Part shown: positions 1 through 5,027 of the stretch, piece by piece | Numbering within the stretch: position 1 is the stretch's first letter | Layout of the letters: the number at the start of each line of letters is the position of its first letter | From: an uncultured Coriobacteriales bacterium | GTDB taxonomy: Bacteria; Actinomycetota; Coriobacteriia; Coriobacteriales; UMGS124 | Length of the DNA stretch: 6,807 nt | Assembly (NCBI GenBank): GCA_934654475.1 | Contig: CAKUFZ010000042.1 | Location: 1 to 6,807 of the forward strand | Direction: 5' to 3' | Notes under the pieces: model-generated | Database searches by the model: none | The model's input: only the letters and a program-made list of their open reading frames with translations | What the model was told of the DNA's origin: nothing | Made by a program: the position numbers and the translations under genes

Positions 1-43
1 AAAAGCGACCAGGTCCAACCAAAAATTGGGCCCGGTCGCTTTC
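1..43 (-). terminator. Long hairpin, probable second (or bidirectional) terminator
   Basis: Seen: a 9-bp perfect outer stem (2-10 with 34-42, AAAGCGACC/GGTCGCTTT). It continues after one mismatch into a 7-bp inner stem (12-18 with 26-32, one G-T wobble) around a 7-base loop. Read on the minus strand, the stem ends in TTTT at the window edge; read on the plus strand it is followed by only three Ts before CTGCC. It lies about 30 bp beyond the stronger terminator at 71-94, so it could be a back-up terminator of the reductase operon or the terminator of a plus-strand gene left of the window. The edge prevents a decision. Confidence 0.5.
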
Positions 44-70
44 TGCCTCTTGACAATGTCCTGCTCATAT

Positions 71-94
71 TAAAAAGGGCCCCGGAGGGCCCTT
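71..94 (-). terminator. Rho-independent terminator of the reductase/chaperone operon
   Basis: Seen: a perfect 8-bp stem (75-82 with 87-94, AAGGGCCC/GGGCCCTT) closed by a 4-base loop (CGGA on the plus strand). On the minus strand it runs directly into TTTTTA. This is the classic GC-rich stem plus U-tract, oriented to stop transcripts coming from the TorD-family gene, whose stop codon lies about 130 bp upstream on that strand. No further gene fits between the chaperone and this terminator, so the operon ends here. Confidence 0.82.
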
Positions 95-122
95 GAAGCG
101 TGCTTCCTTATGAACGACACCG

Positions 123-164
123 CAGTTCAGCGACGAGCTGAAGACTGACCGTCGCGTACGACGG
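123..164 (-). other. Two consecutive small hairpins in the operon's 3' untranslated region
   Basis: Seen: hairpin one pairs TTCAGC (126-131) with GCTGAA (137-142) and is extended by CAG/CTG after a two-base bulge. Hairpin two pairs CCGTCG (149-154) with CGACGG (159-164) around CGTA. Neither is followed by a T-run on either strand, so neither is a terminator by itself. They may be 3'-end RNA structure protecting the transcript; that role is inference only. Confidence 0.3.
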
Positions 165-223
165 CGCGAATGCCCTATGTTCCCGCGGCAGTCATCGGCC
201 CCGCCGGCTTGCCCGCTCCTCCC

Positions 224-916
224 CTACACGCCCAGCACGGTGCGGGCGATGCGCAGAAGGGCGGGGTACACAGGCAGCGACGCGCCCTCGTCCACGCGGT
301 CGCACAGCTGGGCCAGCCAGCGGCAGGGATGCTCGGCAGCAAAGTCGTCGGCGGCATCCTGCAAGGCAACGGCGCGCGAGGTCTCTCCTGCCTCCCAGGC
401 GTCCACCTCGTCACGCGCGAGAATGGCCAGGAAGTTCAGCTCGATGGCGATGTGGTCGGGCAAGTCCACGAACTCGGCGGGCATGTCGTAGCCGGCCGCC
501 TTGTATGCCGCACGCACGTCGAACTCGTCCTGCGTCCTGAGCCTGCCACCCTCACCGTCGGCGCGAGCGCTGGCGTAGTAGCTCTCGTAGGGAGGCGCAA
601 TGAGCTTGAGCGGGCCCACGAACAGGCGGTTGTACTCAACCTCGAGCTTCAGGCGCAGCTCGTCATCGGACAGACCGTGGTTCTCGGCTCCGAACTCCGC
701 GAGCAGCCTCAGCGACTGCATGAGATTCATGGAGGCCTCGCCGCTCACCACAGAGCCGAGCTTGCCCACCAGCGCGCCCGACTTCAGGTCGGCGGCCAGC
801 TCAGCCGTGGGGCGCAGCAAGCCCTGTGCGAGCGTTCCCCACAAGATGGCCGTCGAGGCGGCGCATGCCCCTTCCACGCGTGCATCCAGTGTCTCGTTGA
901 CGTCCCTGCCGGCCAT
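224..916 (-). CDS. TorD/DmsD-family molybdoenzyme maturation chaperone
   Basis: A 230-residue, probably all-helical cytoplasmic protein with no signal peptide, the usual size for TorD-family chaperones. Family features seen: EYNRLFVGP at 94-102 followed by APPYESYY (107-114), the signature segment DLPDHIAIELNFLA (151-164), and FAAEHPCRWL near residue 195. Members of this family bind the Tat signal peptide and apoprotein of a DMSO-reductase-family enzyme, and hold back export until the molybdenum cofactor is inserted. The natural client here is the catalytic subunit encoded at 1819-4338. The ATG at 916 has a purine-rich GGAAGGGAG about six bases upstream. Unlike the A and B genes it is separated from its upstream neighbour by 302 bp of repeats, so its expression may be uncoupled from theirs, although no convincing separate promoter was seen. 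The terminator at 71-94 follows it. Family assignment is firm; the exact client is inferred from position. Confidence 0.9.
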   Translation of the reverse strand: MAGRDVNETLDARVEGACAASTAILWGTLAQGLLRPTAELAADLKSGALVGKLGSVVSGEASMNLMQSLRLLAEFGAENHGLSDDELRLKLEVEYNRLFVGPLKLIAPPYESYYASARADGEGGRLRTQDEFDVRAAYKAAGYDMPAEFVDLPDHIAIELNFLAILARDEVDAWEAGETSRAVALQDAADDFAAEHPCRWLAQLCDRVDEGASLPVYPALLRIARTVLGV

Positions 917-1008
917 CGCCGTCTCCCTTCCGTGGTGCCCACTTCGTCAAAGGGGCGAGGCCGTGCCCCATCCAACCAGGCACGCCCCGCCCCCGCATAG
1001 CTTTGGAC

Positions 1009-1208
1009 CTCGCGGCGCGGGATTCCGGCGCGGCATCGAAACCGCCCCACACCCCACCCCGCACACGCTCTCAACTCTCGCGGCGCGGGATTTTGACGCG
1101 GCACCGAAGCCACTCCACACCCCACCCCGCGCGCAACTCTCAAATCTCGCGGCGCGGGGCGTGCCTGCGGCAATGCCTGCCGCCCCACACCCCGCCCGCG
1201 CGCTCAAC
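1009..1208 (-). repeat. Three G-rich tandem repeats (68-69 bp) between the ferredoxin and chaperone genes
   Basis: Seen: three imperfect copies begin with the identical plus-strand 13-mer CTCGCGGCGCGGG at 1009, 1077 and 1146 (periods 68 and 69). Each copy then holds a C-rich block, so the transcribed minus strand carries runs such as GGGGTGGGGTGTGGGG. Beside each block is a small hairpin: GCGG/CCGC in copy 1 (1030-1045), a 5-bp stem with one wobble in copy 2 (1098-1113), and GCGGCA/TGCCGC in copy 3 (1167-1183). A further C-rich block at 981-996 may be a decayed fourth copy. Open frames here on both strands are products of the repeats and lack recognisable protein features. The stretch 917-1218 holds no gene. 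Confidence 0.75.
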
Positions 1209-1218
1209 GAGCTAGATA

Positions 1219-1806
1219 TTACAACTCTTTCTTCGGCACAGAGTCGAAGTAGTACACGTTCGGGCTCGTGCCCGCCTCAGCCATCCACTGCTCGCCGCCG
1301 TACTGGGCGATGAGCTTGGAGACGTCGCTGCCAGGGTCGTCGAGGTCGCCCACCGTGATGGCGCGGTTGGGACAGGTGAGCTGGCACATCGTGGTCTCGA
1401 TGCCGTTGTCGAGCCTGTGGAAGCACAGCGAGCACTTCTGAACGACCGGGGTGACGGGGTCGATCTGACGCGCGCCGTAGGGGCAGGCAGCGACGCACTG
1501 GCCGCAGCCGATGCAGGCTTCCTCGTCCACCACGACGATGCCGTCCTCGCGCTTGTACGTGGCACCGGCCGGGCACACCTCGACGCACACGGGGTTGTCG
1601 CAGTGCTGGCAGGGCACGGGGCGCCACGTGAACGACAGGCCGTTGGGGTACTCGCCCACGGGCACGTCGTAGGTGGTCTCGCCCGCGTCGTTCAGCACGC
1701 GGATGCGCTGGATGTTCTCGGACAGGCGGTGCTCCATCTTGCATGCGACGGTGCAGGTGCGGCAACCGATGCAGCGGTGCAGGTTGATTGCAAAACCGTA
1801 CTTCAT
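1219..1806 (-). CDS. DmsB-like four-cluster ferredoxin subunit of a molybdenum oxidoreductase
   Basis: A 195-residue electron-transfer subunit. Sixteen cysteines form the DmsB/NrfC pattern: 12-15-18-22 (CIGCRTC...C), 66-69-74-78, 98-101-104-108 (CIGCGQC...CP) and 125-128-141-145. This predicts four [4Fe-4S] clusters, with no ligand replaced. There is no signal peptide. Subunits of this kind are normally carried across the membrane by the Tat signal of their partner, and pass electrons from a quinol-oxidising membrane anchor to the catalytic subunit. The gene starts 12 bp after the catalytic gene's stop codon, with AAGGAGG overlapping that stop, so the two are translationally coupled. It is best called a DmsB-like subunit; a symbol is withheld because the substrate is unknown. 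No gene for a DmsC- or NrfD-type anchor follows, so the source of electrons is open. Confidence 0.93.
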   Translation of the reverse strand: MKYGFAINLHRCIGCRTCTVACKMEHRLSENIQRIRVLNDAGETTYDVPVGEYPNGLSFTWRPVPCQHCDNPVCVEVCPAGATYKREDGIVVVDEEACIGCGQCVAACPYGARQIDPVTPVVQKCSLCFHRLDNGIETTMCQLTCPNRAITVGDLDDPGSDVSKLIAQYGGEQWMAEAGTSPNVYYFDSVPKKEL

Positions 1807-1812
1807 CGTCAG

Positions 1813-1821
1813 CCTCCTTTA
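1813..1821 (-). promoter_or_regulatory. Ribosome binding site overlapping the upstream stop codon
   Basis: On the minus strand the catalytic gene's TAA (1819-1821) runs into AAGGAGG (1813-1819), six bases before the ATG at 1806. A strong Shine-Dalgarno sequence built into the preceding stop codon indicates translational coupling, which would keep A and B subunits near equal amounts. It also confirms the ATG at 1806 as the start. Confidence 0.85.
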
Positions 1822-4338
1822 TGCCTTCTCGACCTGGACCAGGTTGTCGTAGGGTGCGTAGTTGGTCTCGTACACGAGGTCCTGTGCGGGGTTCAGGACC
1901 ATCTGGAGCAGCGTACCGTAGTGGTTGCCCTCGGGGAAGTCCTTGGGCCACCAGCCCTGACGCTGGTTGAGGCAGCCGGGCTTGATCTCGGGCGTGACCA
2001 GGGCCTTGACCTTGTACCAGCCGCGATCGTTGAAGACCTTGACCACGTCGCCCGTCTGGATGCCGCGGGCGGCCGCGTCGTCGCATGCCATCTCGAGCCA
2101 GGGCTCGGGCGCGATCTCGCGGATCCAGGGCAGCTGGACGTGCTGGGAGTGCGTGGTGTACACGGTACGGCAGTTCATGAACGTGAGCGGGTACTCTGCG
2201 GCCTTCTCGCTGCGGTTGCCCTCGAGCGGCTCGTAGTAGGTGGCCAGCTCTTCGCCCATGCTGCTCTGCCAGCCGGTGTAGACCTCGACGCGGCCGGAAG
2301 CGGTGGAGAAGCGCAGGCCCTCGTTGGCCACGTAGGGCTGGGGGTAGTTCGCGCGGGCCACGCCGTTGGCCTTGAGCTCGTCGAAGTCGATGGTGCTGAA
2401 CTCAGGCGCGAGGTTGCGGCCCAGGATGTAGTCGCGGCCGAAGGTCTCGGCGTCGTACTTCCAGGTGGTGTCCTCGAGAATGCCGAACTTCTCGCAGACG
2501 CCCTGGGCGATCTCGCGGTCGGTCTTGGCCTCCCACATGGGGGTGATGCACTGCTCGCGCACCTGCATGTACATGTTGCCCCAGGTAGGAACGATCTCGA
2601 ACGGCTCCTCGTAGTACGAGGTGACGGGCAGCACGAGGTCGGCGTAGCGGGCGCCGGGGGTCATGATCTGCTCGGAAACGATGATGAAGTCGAGCTGCGG
2701 AAGCGCCTCGTTGACCACGCGGTTCCAGTCGGGACCCTGGGTGCCCCAGCCGTACGCCACCGTCCACAGGAGCTTGATGGGATAAGGCTGCTGGGTAGAC
2801 AGGATGTCAATCCACTGGGTGCCGGGCAGGGTCTTGCAGGCATGGCCCTCGCGGGGGGCCAGCGTGTCGGGCGAGCAGCAGCACAGGATCTTGAAGAGCG
2901 TGCCGCCGGCCCAGTTCACGTTGGCATGGGCCTTGCCGATGTTGCCGGTGATGGCCGCGAGCTGGATGAGGGCGCGCATGGGCAGGTGGCCGTTCCAGTA
3001 GCGGTTGGTGCCCTGGGAGCAGCGCAGGCTGCAGGGCGCCTCAGCGACGTAGAGGTCGGCCAGCTTCACGATGTCCTCGGCCGGGACCTCGCAGATCTCG
3101 CTTGCAGCCTCGGGCGTCCAGGGCTCGAGCGACTCGATGAGCAGCTGGTAGCCGGGCTTCACGGTCACGGTCGCGCCGTCAACCTCGATCTGGAACTCGC
3201 CGTAGAGGGCGGCGCCGTCGGGCATGACGCAAGCCTCGGGCATGTCGGGGTTGAACTGGACCGAAGGATAGGCGGGCTTGTTCTCGGCCGGGATGGGGGC
3301 AACGGGCACGGCGGCGCCGGCGGCCTCGTCCCACACCAGGTAGTTCTCGCCGTCCATGACGTTCATCTTGGACTCGACGTCCACCAGGAAGGCAAGGTTG
3401 GTGTAGTTGCGGATGTAGTCCTCGTCGACATGGCCCTCGTCGACGATGCGCTTCATCATGGCGAGAACCATCGCGGCGTCGGTGCCGGGGCGGATCGGGA
3501 TCCACCAGTCGGCCTTGGCGGCGGTACGGGAGAAGCGCGGGTCGACCACGACGAGCTTGGCGCCGGCTTCCTGGGCGTCAAAGACGAAGTGCATGTCCTG
3601 CATGTTGGTCTCAGCGTAGTTGCAGCCGAACATGATGATGCTCTTGGAGCCCTTCATGTCCTCCCACTCGTTGGCCTCCTGCATGACGTTGAGCGTGGGG
3701 AGGTACGCCAGGTTCATGGCAAGGTCGCCCATGATGCCGAAGTTGGAGATCTCGGTAGCGTCGAAGGTGTTCGCCATCATGTTGCAGTACTTCTGATGGC
3801 CCACGCCGTAGTTGCCGGTCATGCCGAGAAACGCGTTGGACTCGGGGCCGTAGGTGTCCATGTTGTACTGCATCTTCTCATGGATGAGCTCGAAGGCCTC
3901 ATCCCAGGAGATGCGCTCGAACTCGCCGGAGCCGCGCTCGCCGACGCGCTTCATGGGGTATTTCACGCGATCGGCGGAGTAAACGCGCTGCATGGCGTTG
4001 GAGATGCCGCGCAGGCAGATGCGCCTGTGCGCGGGATCGGGGAACTCGGCGGGCTCGACCTTCTGGATGACGTCGTCCTTCACATAAGTCTGGATGCCGC
4101 AGCTGCCGACGCAGTTGGGGGCACACACCGAGCGGGCGGTCTTGTCGTAGGCTACCTGACCTGCGGAAAGATCGAGCTTCTCGGCCAGGGGGTCGGGCAT
4201 GGCGGCCTCGTCGGCCTGGGCGGCGGGCACGAGCACCTGGGGAACGGAAGCGACCAGACCCGCGGCGGCAGTTGCCTTGAGGAACTGGCGACGACCAAGC
4301 TTCAGCTGGCCGTGCATGTCGTTGGTGCGCTCAATCAC
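1819..4338 (-). CDS. DmsA-like Tat-exported molybdopterin oxidoreductase, catalytic subunit
   Basis: An 839-residue catalytic subunit of the DMSO-reductase superfamily. Seen in order: a twin-arginine signal GRRQFLK (15-21) with a hydrophobic stretch and likely cleavage after AQA (40-42); a [4Fe-4S] motif C72-x3-C76-x3-C80-x27-C108; cofactor-binding segments FGCNYAET (237-244), VVVDPR (263-268) and IPIRPGTD (280-287); and a C-terminal molybdopterin-dinucleotide-binding domain from about 716, ending in NLVQVEKA as in E. coli DmsA. Predicted to reduce an S-oxide, N-oxide or other small acceptor outside the cytoplasmic membrane. The start is a GTG at 4338, chosen because AAGGAGGG (4345-4352) lies six bases upstream; an ATG at codon 8 lacks such a site. 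Odd points: the probable molybdenum ligand is Asp205 (NFGIMGDLA), not the Ser of true DMSO reductases, and Cys486-488 are three in a row. Family is certain, substrate unknown, so no symbol is given. It is much shorter than the roughly 1000-residue catechol dehydroxylases of related bacteria. Confidence 0.93.
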   Translation of the reverse strand: MIERTNDMHGQLKLGRRQFLKATAAAGLVASVPQVLVPAAQADEAAMPDPLAEKLDLSAGQVAYDKTARSVCAPNCVGSCGIQTYVKDDVIQKVEPAEFPDPAHRRICLRGISNAMQRVYSADRVKYPMKRVGERGSGEFERISWDEAFELIHEKMQYNMDTYGPESNAFLGMTGNYGVGHQKYCNMMANTFDATEISNFGIMGDLAMNLAYLPTLNVMQEANEWEDMKGSKSIIMFGCNYAETNMQDMHFVFDAQEAGAKLVVVDPRFSRTAAKADWWIPIRPGTDAAMVLAMMKRIVDEGHVDEDYIRNYTNLAFLVDVESKMNVMDGENYLVWDEAAGAAVPVAPIPAENKPAYPSVQFNPDMPEACVMPDGAALYGEFQIEVDGATVTVKPGYQLLIESLEPWTPEAASEICEVPAEDIVKLADLYVAEAPCSLRCSQGTNRYWNGHLPMRALIQLAAITGNIGKAHANVNWAGGTLFKILCCCSPDTLAPREGHACKTLPGTQWIDILSTQQPYPIKLLWTVAYGWGTQGPDWNRVVNEALPQLDFIIVSEQIMTPGARYADLVLPVTSYYEEPFEIVPTWGNMYMQVREQCITPMWEAKTDREIAQGVCEKFGILEDTTWKYDAETFGRDYILGRNLAPEFSTIDFDELKANGVARANYPQPYVANEGLRFSTASGRVEVYTGWQSSMGEELATYYEPLEGNRSEKAAEYPLTFMNCRTVYTTHSQHVQLPWIREIAPEPWLEMACDDAAARGIQTGDVVKVFNDRGWYKVKALVTPEIKPGCLNQRQGWWPKDFPEGNHYGTLLQMVLNPAQDLVYETNYAPYDNLVQVEKA

Positions 4339-4344
4339 AAGGAT

Positions 4345-4352
4345 CCCTCCTT
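4345..4352 (-). promoter_or_regulatory. Strong ribosome binding site fixing a GTG start for the catalytic subunit
   Basis: AAGGAGGG on the minus strand, six bases before GTG at 4338-4336. It decides the start: the Tat motif then begins at residue 15, and the internal ATG at 4317 has no comparable site. No convincing -35/-10 pair was found in the 100 bp upstream. Confidence 0.8.
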
Positions 4353-4412
4353 ATTTAACGAGCTCATGGCAAATAAAGGGGCACCCACAGTCTGCAGCCC
4401 GCAAGTAAAGGG

Positions 4413-4449
4413 AAAAATGCGTCGCAAACACCCCGGCGGCGGCACGCAT
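4413..4449 (-). terminator. Hairpin with T-run upstream of the reductase operon (terminator or attenuator)
   Basis: On the minus strand ATGCGT (4449-4444) pairs with ACGCAT (4422-4417), with an inner CGC/GCG stem after a two-base bulge and a 13-base loop, followed by TTTT (4416-4413). It lies about 75 bp upstream of the GTG start. It may end transcripts coming from the Fic-family gene, or, if the operon promoter lies further upstream, act as an attenuator in the leader. The long loop makes it only moderately convincing. Confidence 0.4.
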
Positions 4450-4464
4450 CACCGTTGCACATTG

Positions 4465-4478
4465 GCAGGTCTACCTGC
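4465..4478. promoter_or_regulatory. Palindrome upstream of the reductase operon, possible operator
   Basis: GCAGGT-CT-ACCTGC, a perfect 6-bp dyad with a two-base centre, about 130 bp upstream of the catalytic gene. Size and symmetry suit a site for a dimeric regulator, but a 6-bp dyad can arise by chance and no regulator is assigned. Confidence 0.25.
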
Positions 4479-4523
4479 ATCTATGGCGTTTCGCTGGCGC
4501 AAATCCCCTTGTCGCCCCTCCTT

Positions 4524-4707
4524 GAGCCAGAAGAATACGGCCTCACGCGGGCGCATGGCACAAATTTGCGGGAAATCGAAAAAGTCGGAACAGGCGGGCG
4601 TGGGGGCACGGACAGGTGCTTTCGAAAGCACCGGGCGAACCCACATCCGTAGGATTTACGAGAAGGTCGAGGCCCACTCCAAGCTGGAGCGCATCGGTCT
4701 CATTGAT
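4524..4707 (+). pseudogene. Decayed LuxR-type helix-turn-helix regulator remnant
   Basis: No intact gene, but the plus strand still codes for recognisable pieces of a LuxR-type DNA-binding domain. In the frame of 4639-4707 it reads THIRRIYEKVEAHSKLERI..., preceded by ESTGR (4624-4638). This matches the recognition-helix end of LuxR regulators, which typically reads S-T-V-R/K-T-H-I-x-x-I-Y-x-K-x-x-x-H-S-x-x-E-L-I-x-L-I. In another frame, 4530-4547 reads EEYGLT, the usual entry to this domain (EYGLTPRE...). The distance from that Tyr to the Thr of THIRR is 103 bases against about 105 expected, so at least one frameshift separates the parts. The middle of the domain is not recognisable and no sensor domain remains upstream. 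The C-terminal piece is well supported; the N-terminal piece is suggestive. It would have been divergent from the reductase operon, a common arrangement for dedicated regulators. Confidence 0.6.
4615..4632. repeat. Perfect 18-bp palindrome inside the LuxR remnant
   Basis: GGTGCTTTC followed directly by GAAAGCACC, a 9+9-bp perfect palindrome with no spacer. Its right half coincides with codons of the LuxR-like motif (ESTGR), and recognisable homology in that frame begins here. It may mark a rearrangement breakpoint or be a chance or operator palindrome. Confidence 0.4.
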
Positions 4708-4752
4708 AGGCACCGGCGCTACCGCCAGGCGAAGGGTGCCGGGTGCCGGAAC

Positions 4753-4833
4753 ACGGCCGTTTTCACGCTGATGCGCAGGCAAGGCCTCCCGCCAGGCCCA
4801 CGAGAACGGCCGTTTCCGCGCTGCTGCAGGCGG
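4753..4833. repeat. Degenerate direct repeat pair, spacing 53 bp
   Basis: The block at 4753-4780 (starting ACGGCCGTTTTC, ending GCGCAGGC) recurs imperfectly at 4806-4833 (starting ACGGCCGTTTCC, ending CAGGCGGG). No coding function is visible. It lies between the LuxR remnant and the inverted-repeat element, in a region that appears to be decaying. Confidence 0.45.
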
Positions 4834-4851
4834 GTACAACCCAAACTCTCG

Positions 4852-5005
4852 CGAAAAAGGCTAAAAGTATGCGCAATAACTTGACCAGAGGCTGTGGAGT
4901 CCTATTTTGCCATGCTTGCTGTTTGCATCATCCCAGGTAGACGGCGTGCATGTTTTGGGAGCACAACCGCGCCAGAGTTATAACGCATACTTTTGGCGTT
5001 TTTGA
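4852..5005. repeat. Inverted repeat pair (30 bp, 24 matches) enclosing 94 bp
   Basis: The left arm 4852-4881 and right arm 4976-5005 are inverted copies matching at 24 of 30 positions. The inner 19 bases match at 17 (AAAAGTATGCGCAATAACT against AAAAGTATGCGTTATAACT). The 94-bp centre has no open frame of note but contains a promoter-like pair at 4881-4908. The element lies just after the Fic-family gene. It could be a small non-autonomous insertion element or a pair of operators that could loop. No target-site duplication is obvious. Confidence 0.6.
4881..4908 (+). promoter_or_regulatory. Promoter-like sequence between the inverted repeats
   Basis: TTGACC (4881-4886), 16 bases, then TATTTT (4903-4908) resembles a sigma-70 type -35/-10 pair on the plus strand. 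Its -35 box abuts the left inverted-repeat arm, so a protein bound to the arm could block it. No plus-strand gene follows; a transcript would be antisense to the Fic-family gene. Weak evidence. Confidence 0.25.
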
Positions 5006-5011
5006 ACGCCA
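4994..5011 (-). other. Hairpin just after the Fic-family gene
   Basis: Perfect 7-bp stem TGGCGTT/AACGCCA with a four-base loop, 17 bases past the stop codon at 5028. On the minus strand it is followed by AAAG, so it lacks the U-tract of an intrinsic terminator. It overlaps the right arm of the inverted repeat. It may stabilise the 3' end or reflect the mobile or operator element. Confidence 0.35.
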
Positions 5012-5027
5012 GCGGGCGCGGGCTCGG

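Noticed and set aside
784..1207. Minus-strand open frames within the gap between the ferredoxin subunit and the chaperone
   Set aside because: Their sequence is just the 68-69-bp repeat translated, in several frames at once, with no initiation signal.
170..1313. Plus-strand open frames opposite the TorD-family gene and across the G-rich repeats
   Set aside because: Antisense to a well-supported gene, composition driven by codon bias and repeats, no ribosome binding site or domain.
1819..4338. Catechol dehydroxylase of the kind known from Eggerthella
   Set aside because: At 839 residues it is clearly shorter than those enzymes, and its C-terminus and cysteine motif are DmsA-like. Substrate remains open.
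1417..4884. Very long plus-strand open frame (1155 codons) opposite the catalytic subunit
   Set aside because: It is antisense to genes with clear domain motifs, shows no recognisable domain of its own over the antisense part, and long antisense frames are expected in GC-rich genes. Only its far end carries meaning, as the LuxR remnant.
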